Below, piece by piece: positions 17,383 through 26,303 of a DNA stretch of 64,000 bases. Origin of the DNA: JAZKHE01 sp040385525. Its GTDB lineage: Bacteria > Bacteroidota > Bacteroidia > UBA4408. The stretch lies in assembly GCA_040385525.1 (NCBI GenBank), contig JAZKHE010000009.1, forward strand, positions 1 to 64,000. The letters run 5' to 3'. Positions within the stretch are counted from its first letter, which is position 1. Each line of letters starts with the position of its first letter. The position numbers were made by a program, and so were the translations under genes. The notes beneath the pieces were generated by a model. The model saw only the letters and a list, made by a program, of their open reading frames with translations. It was not told where the DNA came from and did no database searches.

Positions 17383-17904
17383 TTATTTAGTTGTTTTACC
17401 GCCAAGTTTAGTAAGCACACTATCAACAGGTTCCCATAACTCTATTTTGTTACTGTCTAAATCTAAAATGTGTACAAACTTTCCGTAGTCGTATTGCGCA
17501 ATACTATCTAAAATAACAACGCCATTGTTGCGTAATTTTTTTAGTAAGGCTTCTAAATTATAAACGCGATAGTTAATCATAAACTCTTTCTTAGATGGCG
17601 ATAAATACTCATCATTTTTTTTGAAAGGAGCCCAACGCAAATAATTTTTTTCGTTAGGATTGTTTGCATTTCTAAATTCGAAAGGTGAACCATATTCATC
17701 AATTGCTAAACCTAAATTGTTGCCATACCACTCGCGTGTTTCTTTAGGATTGCTGCTGCCAAAAAATATTCCACCAATTCCAGTAACTCTTGGTGTGGTA
17801 TCTACAACAACTGTTAGTGCATTTTCGGCTTGTTTGTTTTCTACTTTGCTGTTACAACTCGCTAATGCAAGTGTAAGAAATAAAAGTGGGAGTGTTTTTT
17901 TCAT
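17383..17904 (-). CDS. VOC (glyoxalase-fold) lipoprotein
   Basis: A 173-residue lipoprotein with signal peptide and lipobox LASC (Cys about 17), so it is lipid-anchored in the envelope. The rest is a single VOC-fold domain: FFGSSNPKETREWYGNNLGL at its start and FVHILDLDSNKIELWEP at its end are typical of glyoxalase/bleomycin-resistance-like proteins. The closing Glu matches a usual metal ligand. Secreted VOC proteins are uncommon and the substrate is not apparent. It converges on bshC with essentially no gap. Confidence 0.8.
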   Translation of the reverse strand: MKKTLPLLFLTLALASCNSKVENKQAENALTVVVDTTPRVTGIGGIFFGSSNPKETREWYGNNLGLAIDEYGSPFEFRNANNPNEKNYLRWAPFKKNDEYLSPSKKEFMINYRVYNLEALLKKLRNNGVVILDSIAQYDYGKFVHILDLDSNKIELWEPVDSVLTKLGGKTTK

Positions 17905-17946
17905 TTTATGTATTTAATTAAGTCTTACAAATTCTAAAATATTACA

Positions 17947-17965
17947 TCCGCATTGCAAATGCGGA
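17947..17965. repeat. REP-like palindrome
   Basis: TCCGCATT and AATGCGGA flank a 3-base loop, a GC-rich hairpin that stands out in AT-rich DNA. No T run follows on either strand, so it is not a normal terminator. It lies 17 bases beyond the stop of the accessory gene at 17982. It resembles repetitive extragenic palindromes, but other copies cannot be checked within this window. Confidence 0.4.
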
Positions 17966-17981
17966 CGAGTAGGAAGTAGTT

Positions 17982-18875
17982 TTATTCATTCGGTTTCACG
18001 TTTACTAATTTCTCAATTTGGACTCTCTCCGCAAAGTCAGAAAGGTTATGCTCAATTTTTGTCGAGTTAAATATGTCTTTAACTTTTTCGGCTTTGTCAG
18101 GGTGAATAATTTTATAGTTTTTGAATTCAAAATTGTCAAGGAAATATGCAAATCTTTCTTTAAAAGTGTCTGCACTTATAAGGCCAACTTCTTCAACTGT
18201 CCGAAACAGTTTTTTATACTTTTTTGTCAATAGGAAATAGTCAGCAGGTGGAAAAATATTTGGTATATGTTCTGTCCAAGTACAAAGTGTTATTATTTGT
18301 CCGTCTGATTTTTTTTTGAAGAGATAAAGTTTCGGAACGTAGTAATTGTCGCCTAACTTTTCTTGCAATGCTAACTTATTGTGATTATAGTTATAGAAGT
18401 CATTTGATTTCTCCAATGGATAAAATTCAAGTTCATATTCTTTAAAAAAGTTTGCTGAATTTTTTGAATTTGTTTCCGACCAATTTTCATAAAGTTCATT
18501 GTCCTCCAGTTTTATTGGATTGTCCTGGTCAGTTGTTGATTGTGGATTAAGAACAAACAAGTCAAGGTCTTTAATGAATTTGTCTAAAAACTCAAATGCA
18601 AACTGTCCGAAAAAGTCAGGTCTTAAATAATTTAAGTTGAAAGTAAAATGAGTATTGTCAAAGTCAGCAAAATTTTCAAACAATTTAATACTTTCTTCAT
18701 CTGTCTCTGGTTCATTTTGCTCTATAGAAAAATATGTTTCTGTGTCTTCGTCTTCCAAAAACCATTGCGTATCATTTTCACTTGTTGAAGTCAAATTATT
18801 AGTTAAATATTCAGCGATTTGACTTTCTGTTAAGTTTGAATTCTTTCTCTTATAAAAGTATAAATCGTAACTCAT
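17982..18875 (-). CDS. Hypothetical acidic protein, probably horizontally acquired
   Basis: A 297-residue soluble protein without signal peptide or membrane helix, strongly acidic in its first third (several DE-rich stretches). It begins MSYDLYFYKRK, an opening I have seen in scattered uncharacterised proteins, some near toxin-immunity genes, but I cannot assign a function. Codon use differs from the neighbours, with frequent GAC for Asp and GTC for Val where surrounding genes use GAT and GTT/GTA. It stands alone, with a hairpin at its 3' side and a 14-base motif upstream (18908-18921) shared with the other accessory gene at 46105. Confidence 0.7.
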   Translation of the reverse strand: MSYDLYFYKRKNSNLTESQIAEYLTNNLTSTSENDTQWFLEDEDTETYFSIEQNEPETDEESIKLFENFADFDNTHFTFNLNYLRPDFFGQFAFEFLDKFIKDLDLFVLNPQSTTDQDNPIKLEDNELYENWSETNSKNSANFFKEYELEFYPLEKSNDFYNYNHNKLALQEKLGDNYYVPKLYLFKKKSDGQIITLCTWTEHIPNIFPPADYFLLTKKYKKLFRTVEEVGLISADTFKERFAYFLDNFEFKNYKIIHPDKAEKVKDIFNSTKIEHNLSDFAERVQIEKLVNVKPNE

Positions 18876-19046
18876 TATCTTTTCGTTTGTGTTATTTTAA
18901 AATAGGGTATAACTTGTATATAGGGCTAATTTTATCATATCTATACATCTAATTTGGGTAAATAGTTCTGATAGACATCAATCCAATTCCTAACAAATAT
19001 ATCAATTTTCGTCAGTATTTAAAATATTTTCAAATAGCTTATGGAA

Positions 19047-19099
19047 TTTTAATGGGTTTTGCATCTATATAGCAAACAAGCATGTTAAACCCATTAAAA
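19047..19099. promoter_or_regulatory. Perfect 13-base inverted repeat upstream of the VWA gene
   Basis: TTTTAATGGGTTT (19047-19059) and AAACCCATTAAAA (19087-19099) are perfect inverse copies separated by 27 bases. The pair ends 8 bases before the ATG at 19108. It could be an operator for a dimeric regulator or a hairpin in the 5' untranslated RNA. No T tract follows, so it is not a typical terminator. Confidence 0.5.
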
Positions 19100-19107
19100 C
19101 CACTATT

Positions 19108-21075
19108 ATGAAATCAAAAATCTTTTTATTCGGCTGGCTTTTGGCTATCGGTTCTTTAGCTTCAGCACAAACTAACTCCACTTTAAAAGTAAGTGTTAGC
19201 TCGGCACAAAACGCAAGTAAAATTGCTTTTGCAAGTGTGTATTTAAAAATTAAAAACACCATTATCGATTCTGCTAAAACAGATGTTAGCGGTGTTTGCA
19301 CATTTAAAAACGTGGCGCCAAAAAATTATTTACTCGATGTTAAAGCTAAAAATTTTCAAGCTGTAATAAATAAAGTTGTAACAATTACTGCGGGTAAAAC
19401 AAATAGCATTGCTGTGCAAATGCAAGCCATAAAAACACCAGTTGCAGCAGTGCAAAATATTAGCGATTTAAACACTACAGGTAGCAAACGAATTTTGTTG
19501 TCGCAAGATGCCAAAGGCGAAGCTACCAAATCTAAAAAGTATGCCGAATACGATAAAGCCGATATGTATATGGCTGCACCTGTTATTCATCGTGAAGAAA
19601 AAATAATGTACGAACAAAAAGATAATTTTGTTGAAGGACAAAATACCGAATCGTATAACGCCATTACCGAAAACGATTTTTTACGCGCAAACGAAAATCC
19701 TTTTTCTACTTTTTCTATTGATGTAGATAATGCGAGTTTAACTAATAGTCGCCGTTATATTGATAACGGAAGTTTACCACCAGCTGATGCGGTGCGTATT
19801 GAAGAGTTTATTAATTACTTTAATTACGATTACAAAAAGCCAACCAACAAAAATCCTTTTTCAATCAATACCGAAGTTTCTGTTTGTCCGTGGAATACCA
19901 AACACAAATTAGTGCACGTTGGTTTGCAAGGAAAACGTTTTCCGTTTGAAACCATGGCACCCACCAATTTGGTTTTTTTAATTGATGTTTCGGGTTCTAT
20001 GAATTCCGAAAATAGATTGCCATTAGTAAAAAAATCGCTAACACTTTTGGTAAACAAAATGCGTGAGCAAGATAAAATTGCATTGGTTGTTTACGCAGGA
20101 GCTGCGGGTTTGGTGTTGCCATCAACATCGGGAGCGGATAAAAAAACAATTATTGATGCTTTAAATAATTTGCAATCAGGTGGCTCAACAGCCGGTGGAG
20201 CAGGAATTAATTTAGCTTATAAAATTGCAAAAGAAAATGCCATGCTAAACGGAAACAACCGCGTAATGATTGCTACCGATGGCGATTTTAATGTAGGAAG
20301 TTCATCAGATGGAGAAATGAAAAAGTTAATTGAATCGAAAAGAGAAGAAGGCATTTTTTTAACCGTATTAGGCTTTGGAATGGGCAATTACAAAGATTCT
20401 AAAATGGAAACAATTGCCGATAATGGTAACGGAAATTATTTTTACATCGATAATATTAACGAAGCTAAAAAAGTGTTAGTTGATGAAGTAGACGGAACGT
20501 TATACACAATTGCAAAAGATGTAAAAATTCAAATTGAATTTAATCCGGCAAAAGTACAGGCGTATCGTTTAATTGGTTACGAAAACAGAATGCTTAAAAA
20601 AGAAGATTTTAATAACGATAAAAAAGATGCCGGCGAATTAGGCGCAGGGCATACAGTTACTGCTTTGTACGAAGTAGTGCCAGTAGGAGTGGAGTTTACC
20701 GAATTTAATAAAACCGACGAGTTGCGTTACCAAAAAAACACTGCTTCTACAGTTACTACTCAACACAACGATGAGTTAATGTTGGTAAAATTACGTTACA
20801 AAGAACCGAACGAAAACACAAGTAAATTAATTACGCAAGAGTTGATGGATAAAAGTACATCATTAGAAAACGCTAGCGATGATTTTAGATTTTCGGCAGC
20901 GGTTGCAGAATTTTGTATGGTGTTAAGAGGCTCTGAACACAAAGCTAAATCGAGTATAGAACACGCAATACAAATGGCTAGTAGTGCAAAAGGCAAAGAT
21001 GTAGAAGGTTATAGAGCTGATTTTATAAAAATGATGCGTACTGCTGAACTGTTGTCAGCGACAGCGAGTAAATAA
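19108..21075 (+). CDS. Secreted von Willebrand factor A protein with DUF3520 (YfbK-like)
   Basis: A 655-residue protein. Signal peptide 1-20 (LASAQ) and a carboxypeptidase-regulatory-like beta domain (about 25-105) are followed by a linker and the YfbK N-terminal segment (FSTFSIDVDNASL near 199). The VWA domain has an intact MIDAS, DVSGSM (Asp293, Ser295, Ser297), and ATDGDFN. The C-terminal DUF3520 ends near 650. VWA domains with MIDAS bind divalent metal and protein ligands, so an envelope adhesion or assembly role is likely. It is monocistronic, preceded by a perfect inverted repeat and closed by a strong terminator. Confidence 0.9.
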   Translation: MKSKIFLFGWLLAIGSLASAQTNSTLKVSVSSAQNASKIAFASVYLKIKNTIIDSAKTDVSGVCTFKNVAPKNYLLDVKAKNFQAVINKVVTITAGKTNSIAVQMQAIKTPVAAVQNISDLNTTGSKRILLSQDAKGEATKSKKYAEYDKADMYMAAPVIHREEKIMYEQKDNFVEGQNTESYNAITENDFLRANENPFSTFSIDVDNASLTNSRRYIDNGSLPPADAVRIEEFINYFNYDYKKPTNKNPFSINTEVSVCPWNTKHKLVHVGLQGKRFPFETMAPTNLVFLIDVSGSMNSENRLPLVKKSLTLLVNKMREQDKIALVVYAGAAGLVLPSTSGADKKTIIDALNNLQSGGSTAGGAGINLAYKIAKENAMLNGNNRVMIATDGDFNVGSSSDGEMKKLIESKREEGIFLTVLGFGMGNYKDSKMETIADNGNGNYFYIDNINEAKKVLVDEVDGTLYTIAKDVKIQIEFNPAKVQAYRLIGYENRMLKKEDFNNDKKDAGELGAGHTVTALYEVVPVGVEFTEFNKTDELRYQKNTASTVTTQHNDELMLVKLRYKEPNENTSKLITQELMDKSTSLENASDDFRFSAAVAEFCMVLRGSEHKAKSSIEHAIQMASSAKGKDVEGYRADFIKMMRTAELLSATASK

Positions 21076-21089
21076 TTAGAATTAACGAT

Positions 21090-21120
21090 AAAAAAATCCG
21101 AGCATTGCTCGGATTTTTTT
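21090..21120. terminator. Terminator after the VWA gene
   Basis: TCCGAGCA (21097-21104) and TGCTCGGA (21106-21113) form a tight hairpin flanked by A and T tracts. It may also end the converging tryptophan dioxygenase transcript. Confidence 0.85.
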
Positions 21121-21184
21121 ATTGTTTTATTTTCAAAGGTTGGACCCCAATAAATAGCTTGTGCTATCGTTATGGATAAAAGTA

Positions 21185-22096
21185 TTAAACGTTGTTTCCC
21201 CAATTATCTAATTCGTCTTTGCTCCACAACTCTGGAAAGAAAATACGACGTTGATATTTTGGATGCATGTATTTTCTCCAGTCGCTACCACCCGTTGCTT
21301 CTGCATTGCCTAAATATTTGCCTGCTGCGTGGTAGTGAGCCATTACCCAAGTTACGTTTACAGTGTAATCGTAATGACGCATAGCTTTTACTAATTCGGG
21401 ATTTGCTTTTACATCATCAGGTAATTGTTTAAAACGCGTCCACATGTTAGTGGTATTGTATTTTTCCATTTCTTCTAAGAAGAACGTTTTGTAACGTTTT
21501 TCAAACAAAGTAATCAATGTGTTTTTTTTGCCTGTAGCGTGGTCTTTACCAGCGGCTTGCCAATACAAGTGATCGTAAGCGTGAACGTATGGTGTATTTC
21601 TATCAATAGTTGCTCTAAATCTATAATCAATTAAATTAATTAATTCAGTTGAAGCAAATTCAATTAAACGATATTGAGCACTTTGAAATCCACTTGCAGG
21701 AGTAAGTGTATTTCTAAACTTCATGTATTGTTCTTTTTCCATACCATCGCCCATAATATCAAACGATGAAGAAAGCATATCGAAATAACGACTTATACGA
21801 CGTAATTTTTCTGTAAAAAATGGAGCTGTAATTTCTTGAGAGTCGCTTACCTGATTGATTTCCCACAAAATCATTTTAAACAACAACTCGTTAATTTGGT
21901 GATACATTACAAACACCATTTCGTCGGGTAAGGTAGTGCGTTGTACTTGCAAACTTAATAAAGCATCGGGTAGAATATAGTCCCAATACGTTATAGGTTT
22001 TGCATGCACTAAACCTTCTAAATGCACATCCGTATTTTGATTGATGGCTTTAAATTTATCGTCAAGTCGGTTTAAAATATCGTTTCTATCTGCCAT
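21185..22096 (-). CDS. Tryptophan 2,3-dioxygenase
   Basis: A 303-residue haem enzyme that opens the indole ring of L-tryptophan to N-formylkynurenine. Family motifs are DEMVFVMYHQINELLFKM near the N-terminus, SGFQSAQYR, HYDYTVNVTWVMAHYHAAGKYL and the closing GGSDWRKYMHP followed by FFPELW. The length is typical of the bacterial enzyme. No other kynurenine-pathway gene is in the window, so whether it feeds NAD synthesis or tryptophan degradation is open. Single gene on the minus strand. Confidence 0.92.
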   Translation of the reverse strand: MADRNDILNRLDDKFKAINQNTDVHLEGLVHAKPITYWDYILPDALLSLQVQRTTLPDEMVFVMYHQINELLFKMILWEINQVSDSQEITAPFFTEKLRRISRYFDMLSSSFDIMGDGMEKEQYMKFRNTLTPASGFQSAQYRLIEFASTELINLIDYRFRATIDRNTPYVHAYDHLYWQAAGKDHATGKKNTLITLFEKRYKTFFLEEMEKYNTTNMWTRFKQLPDDVKANPELVKAMRHYDYTVNVTWVMAHYHAAGKYLGNAEATGGSDWRKYMHPKYQRRIFFPELWSKDELDNWGNNV

Positions 22097-22152
22097 AGTT
22101 TTGTTTTTTTCACTAAAATTATATTCAATATTAAGAAATTATTGCTTTACAA

Positions 22153-23130
22153 TTAATGTTTTAATGGTCTTTTTTTAATCATTCCTCCTTTAGTATCTTT
22201 AACACTACTCATAACTACAAAGGCGTTTGGCTCAATTTTTTCAATTTCTAAATTAAGTTTGTTTAATTCTAAACGGGTAACAACAGTATAAATAATATCT
22301 ACTGCTTGTTGTTCTCCTCGTTTTCCAAAACCTCTTTTTCCGCTATAAATTGTAACACCTCTACCCATAGTATGTATAATCATTTGTCGCATTTCTTCGC
22401 AGCGAGTTGATATAATTGTAACACCAATATATTCCTCAATTCCTTCAACAATAAAATCTAATGTTTTAGATGCTGCCAAATAAGTTATCATACTATATAA
22501 GGCAATTTCTAATGAAAGAAAATAAGCTGCAGTAGAAAAAATTAATACATTAATTAAAATAATAATATCGCCTAAAGTTGTACCTAACTTTTTGCTAAGA
22601 AAAATAGCGAGTACTTCTGTTCCGTCAATAACTGCACCGCCTCTAACAGAAAGCCCAATACCTGCTCCTAAAAAAAAGCCGCCAAAAACAGCCACTAATA
22701 AATTATCGTTTGTTATATTTGGAAAAGTAACCGTTGCTACACAAACTGCTAAACCTGTAATTGCAAAAGCAGTTTTTATTGCAAATTCTTTTCCTAAAAT
22801 TTTGTAACCTAAAATTACAAACGGAACATTAATACAAATAATTAAGATATAAAGTGGTATTCCAGTTAAGTGCGAAGTTAACAATGAAATACCTGTTGCG
22901 CCGCCATCAATAAAATTGTTAGTAAGCAAAAAGCCTTTAAAACCAAACGATGCAGAGAAAATGCCAGCAATAATAAATAGTGCATTTATTACACTTCGTT
23001 TTGCAGTTATTTTTAATTCTCTGTATCGTTTTGCTAATTTGTATGGTGAATAATCGTTTTTTATATGATCTTTTTTTTGTTTTTTTCGAAGTACTAGTTG
23101 TTTAATAATTTGTGGAATTAATTTTTGCAT
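22153..23130 (-). CDS. YitT-family membrane protein (DUF161/DUF2179)
   Basis: A 325-residue inner-membrane protein. A basic N-terminal tail (about 1-40) is followed by five to six membrane helices, including the repeated glycine-rich motifs GGATGISLL and GGAVIDGTEVLAIFLS. The cytoplasmic DUF2179 domain (about 235-315) contains GRGVTIYSGKRGFGKRGEQQAVDIIYTVV. The family is widespread and its transported substrate, if any, is not established. A possible -7 box, TAGTTTTG on the minus strand, lies at 23191-23198. Confidence 0.88.
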   Translation of the reverse strand: MQKLIPQIIKQLVLRKKQKKDHIKNDYSPYKLAKRYRELKITAKRSVINALFIIAGIFSASFGFKGFLLTNNFIDGGATGISLLTSHLTGIPLYILIICINVPFVILGYKILGKEFAIKTAFAITGLAVCVATVTFPNITNDNLLVAVFGGFFLGAGIGLSVRGGAVIDGTEVLAIFLSKKLGTTLGDIIILINVLIFSTAAYFLSLEIALYSMITYLAASKTLDFIVEGIEEYIGVTIISTRCEEMRQMIIHTMGRGVTIYSGKRGFGKRGEQQAVDIIYTVVTRLELNKLNLEIEKIEPNAFVVMSSVKDTKGGMIKKRPLKH

Positions 23131-23190
23131 AGCGAATTTTAAAATTTAATTTATATTCTTTTTTCAAGATAGTAAAAAAATATTTTTCCG

Positions 23191-23198
23191 CAAAACTA
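23191..23198 (-). promoter_or_regulatory. Putative -7 box of the YitT-family gene
   Basis: Minus-strand TAGTTTTG matches TAnnTTTG about 60 bases before the start codon. No good TTG is visible upstream. Confidence 0.35.
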
Positions 23199-23300
23199 TT
23201 GTTTGAATTTGTTTTATGAGTTGAAAGCTTTGTTAAAGCACATTGGTTATTACATTACAAAAAAAAGAGAACCAAAATAGTTTTATCTAAAATTTTCTAA

Positions 23301-23705
23301 TCAATCAATAGCTTTAAAAATGGCAGTAAACATTTTAGTTGGACGTTCGGGTTTATTTACGTTTAAGTAAAAATTACCAACTAATTTTTGAGCGTTACTT
23401 CTTATAACATAAGCTTCGCACTTACAAAAGGACTTGTTTCTTTCGGTGCTAAAAACTCGCTTGTTTTTTTAGATTGTAAACTAAAATTATCTACCATAAT
23501 TGTTGTTGGTATTTTTTTTGCAAGAATGCAAATCTTGGATTGATTCTAAATTTGTTTAGCAATATTTACAGTAACTTCTAAATCGCTTTCAATATGAATA
23601 AAATACATATTGTTATCCGTAAGTGATACACTTACTTTTTCAAAACGGCTGGTTTGCACTAATGTGAGTTCAGCTGTAACTTGGTATAATTTATACCGTA
23701 GCGAC
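23301..23705 (-). pseudogene. Decayed gene of unknown family
   Basis: This otherwise empty 678-base gap (23131-23808) still holds protein-like text on the minus strand. One frame reads YKLYQVTAELTLVQTSRFEK, then on to VTVNIAKQI, a TAG and the continuing segment TIMVDNFSLQSKKTSEFLAP. A TAA and a frame change follow, leading into AYVIRSNAQKLVGNFYLNV and KMFTAIFKAID before a TGA at 23301-23303. One internal stop and one frameshift indicate decay. No start codon or known motif is apparent. 23131-23300 and 23706-23808 show nothing else beyond the -7 box listed. Confidence 0.5.
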
Positions 23706-23808
23706 AAACATATATTTTTAAACACATATAGTTGTTTTTATTCGTTAAAACTTCATTTTTTGAAATGCAAATGTACTTTAAATCAAAGTTTTAGATAGAT
23801 TAAAGGTG

Positions 23809-24291
23809 TTATTTTTTTGAAAGTTGAAATGATTCCGTTTTTGTTTTTCCGTTGTAGTTGCCTTGCATTAAAACAGTGCAAGTTGAATCATTTAAAACAC
23901 TGTATTTAATTATATGCGGATAATCTTTAAATAAATTCTCAAAGAAAAAATCATTTCCAGCATACGTATTAATGAATTTGTATTTTACATCTCTATCTTC
24001 ATTAAAATTTTTAGCGTTAAGTATCAAAAAGATGTTTTCATCTTCTTTAATTACTTTCATTTTTTGAGAATAAAGCGTGTCGTTTTTTTCCGAAATAAAA
24101 TAGCCCTTACCAGCAATAAAATTAGAAGAAGTGCTTTGCCACTTTTCGTAATAAATTCCATTTTCTGATTTGAATTCCCAATCGCCTTCCAACCAAAAAA
24201 AATCTTGAATGCCAATTGTATTAGTCGTGTTTTGTTTTTGGCTACAACCTGTAGTTACCGCGAGTATAAAAATAAATAGTAATTTATTCAT
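23809..24291 (-). CDS. DUF6265-like lipoprotein
   Basis: A 160-residue lipoprotein with lipobox TTGC (Cys about 16). The body matches DUF6265-type proteins: FFWLEGDWEFKSENGIYYEKW near residues 31-51, followed by an antiparallel beta pattern ending near 155. Its role is unknown; such proteins look like small lipocalin-like barrels. It is the last gene of the mutL operon and its start overlaps the preceding gene by 8 bases, implying translational coupling. Confidence 0.75.
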   Translation of the reverse strand: MNKLLFIFILAVTTGCSQKQNTTNTIGIQDFFWLEGDWEFKSENGIYYEKWQSTSSNFIAGKGYFISEKNDTLYSQKMKVIKEDENIFLILNAKNFNEDRDVKYKFINTYAGNDFFFENLFKDYPHIIKYSVLNDSTCTVLMQGNYNGKTKTESFQLSKK

Positions 24292-25405
24292 CGCTTAAGT
24301 TTATAGTAGTAATAACAGGAAAATGGTCTGATTGTTTAATCGATTGATCCACTTTAGTATAGCTAATATAACATAATTTTGGAACAAATATGTAATCTAT
24401 CCTCAAAAAAGGTATTTTTCCGTTATAAGTAGCTCCAATTCCTTGTCCTTTTTCAAGGAAAGAATCTTTTAATACCGATGAGATTTGCTGATAGGTGTAA
24501 GAGTTAGGCGTATCATTAAAATCGCCGCAAACTATTGTTTTATAGTTTGATTTTTCAATTTCGCTTCGTAGTTTTTGAACTTGTTTTTCACGTTTTAAAA
24601 ATGCCTTTTTTAAGCGTGATGCAATTTTTTTGCTTCCCTTAACTTCTGCTATTTGTTCATTCTTCAATTTTTCAACTAATTCATAATCATTTTCTGAAAA
24701 GTGTACCGATTGTAAATGCGCATTAAAAACTCTTATGGTATCATTTTTTATTTTAATATCTGCGAATTGTACGGCATTGTTTGCTTTATTTTCGAATTTA
24801 ATATTACCAGTATTTATTATCGGAAACTTACTGTATATAGCAATTCCCCAGTTATGCGTTTTGTTTAGTTTTTTAGTAATAAAAACAGTTTTGTATTTGT
24901 ATTCAATTTCTTTAGCTAACTCATCTTGGTTAATGTATTCGTTATCGTCATCCGAATAAAACTCTTGTAGACAAAGAACATCTGCACCACTATTTTTTAA
25001 ATAATCTTTAAAAATTTTAAACGATTTTTTGTTGTTTTTCCAATCGTACAAATCAAAAACTTTTACGTTAAAAGTTAAGATGCTAATTTCATTTTTCGTT
25101 TTTTGTTTATTGTTTTCCCCGAAAGAATAAGCAATGTTTTTGTTTACTGAAAAGATTCCAAGCAATAAAAAAATAAAAGTATAAAACGCATATTTTCTGT
25201 TAAATAGCAGCCAAAAAACAAGAAATACTACTTGAATGAGATAAAGAATTGGAAATACCAATCCTAAAAAAGCAATTGGCCAAAAGGTGCTTGGCGCAAT
25301 GTAAGGAGCTAAATAAGATGCTGCTAAAAATAAAAATAAAATGATTTGAAAGATGAAAATTGTTTTTGAAAAGAAATTCCCTTTTTTGTTTTTCAAGCTA
25401 CTCAA
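24284..25405 (-). CDS. Membrane-anchored endonuclease/exonuclease/phosphatase-family protein
   Basis: A 373-residue protein with three hydrophobic helices in the first 90 residues. An EEP domain with the usual catalytic motifs follows: LTFNVKVFDLYDW, LCLQEFYSDD (catalytic Glu), GDFNDTPNS (Asp and Asn), RIDYIFV and SDHFPV (final Asp-His). The family cleaves phosphodiester bonds in nucleic acids or lipids; the domain side relative to the membrane cannot be told. It is a conserved companion of mutL and rhomboid genes in Bacteroidota, only 1 base from the rhomboid gene upstream. Confidence 0.88.
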   Translation of the reverse strand: MSSLKNKKGNFFSKTIFIFQIILFLFLAASYLAPYIAPSTFWPIAFLGLVFPILYLIQVVFLVFWLLFNRKYAFYTFIFLLLGIFSVNKNIAYSFGENNKQKTKNEISILTFNVKVFDLYDWKNNKKSFKIFKDYLKNSGADVLCLQEFYSDDDNEYINQDELAKEIEYKYKTVFITKKLNKTHNWGIAIYSKFPIINTGNIKFENKANNAVQFADIKIKNDTIRVFNAHLQSVHFSENDYELVEKLKNEQIAEVKGSKKIASRLKKAFLKREKQVQKLRSEIEKSNYKTIVCGDFNDTPNSYTYQQISSVLKDSFLEKGQGIGATYNGKIPFLRIDYIFVPKLCYISYTKVDQSIKQSDHFPVITTINLSDE

Positions 25406-25406
25406 A

Positions 25407-26297
25407 TTAAAAATTTTCTTTACTTATTTTGAATAAAATATCTTTTTCTTCTTTTGTTAAACTATCATAACCCGATTTTGATATTTTATCTAGTATAGCG
25501 TCCACTTGCTGTTGTTTAGCTTTTTTGTTTGTATTAAATTCAGCATCTGATTTTGTTTTTTTATACGCTACCTTCATTTTAGGTTTCGGCTTAAATAGAG
25601 ATGTAATTCCTTCAAAAAGTTTATTTATTCCTTTACTTAAATCGGTTCCTTTTTGTAACGAAAGTGTATAAATTAAACCAAATATCGCTCCGCCTATATG
25701 CGCAATATGTCCGCCTGAATTTCCATTTTTTATATTTATAAAATCGAGCACAACCATAATTAAGGCTACCCATTTAAGTTTTATATTTCCGAATAAAAAT
25801 AATGTAACTTGCATGTCGGGCATGTAAGCTGCTACGGCAACAAAAACGGCTAAAACAGAAGCTGATGCACCTAAAGCGATAGATGAGTTTATTGTGTTTT
25901 GAAACGCTGGGAATACATTAAAAGAAACGATGTATAAAACTGCACCTGCTAAACCACCTAAAATGTAAACGGCTAATAATCTTCTTTCGCCTAACAAATC
26001 AGAAAAAAGTTTACCACCAAAGTAAAGCATAATCATGTTAAACAAAACATGAAAAAAATCTTCTTGCAAAAACATGTAGGTAAAAAGCGTCCACGGTTTG
26101 TAAAGTAATTCGCTTAAACTTGCTGGGACTGCTAAATTATAAACGATAAGTTTTTCAATTTTGCCAATACCACTTAGATAGCCAATTACAGCAAGAATAC
26201 TTATTACTAAAAATAGACCAATATTAATAAGCATTAATCTATTTAAAATAGATTTACTTTTAATAAAACGATTTATTTCACTACCGAATACTGACAT
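25407..26297 (-). CDS. Rhomboid-family intramembrane serine protease (first of pair, C-terminal DUF6576-like tail)
   Basis: A 296-residue protein with six membrane helices over about 20-215. The catalytic serine is Ser145 in GASAS and the catalytic histidine His200 in GHIAHIGG, so the dyad is intact. The second residue of the pair, His197, is also present. The cytoplasmic tail (about 220-296) is charged and ends in a small helical domain (DKISKSGYDSLTKEEKDIL) common on Bacteroidota rhomboids. Substrates are unknown. A second rhomboid gene lies 6 bases upstream. Confidence 0.9.
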   Translation of the reverse strand: MSVFGSEINRFIKSKSILNRLMLINIGLFLVISILAVIGYLSGIGKIEKLIVYNLAVPASLSELLYKPWTLFTYMFLQEDFFHVLFNMIMLYFGGKLFSDLLGERRLLAVYILGGLAGAVLYIVSFNVFPAFQNTINSSIALGASASVLAVFVAVAAYMPDMQVTLFLFGNIKLKWVALIMVVLDFINIKNGNSGGHIAHIGGAIFGLIYTLSLQKGTDLSKGINKLFEGITSLFKPKPKMKVAYKKTKSDAEFNTNKKAKQQQVDAILDKISKSGYDSLTKEEKDILFKISKENF

Positions 26298-26303
26298 TTT
26301 TAT

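Noticed and set aside
23610..23798. 62-codon open frame on the plus strand
   Set aside because: Lies over the decayed minus-strand gene; no recognisable protein features.
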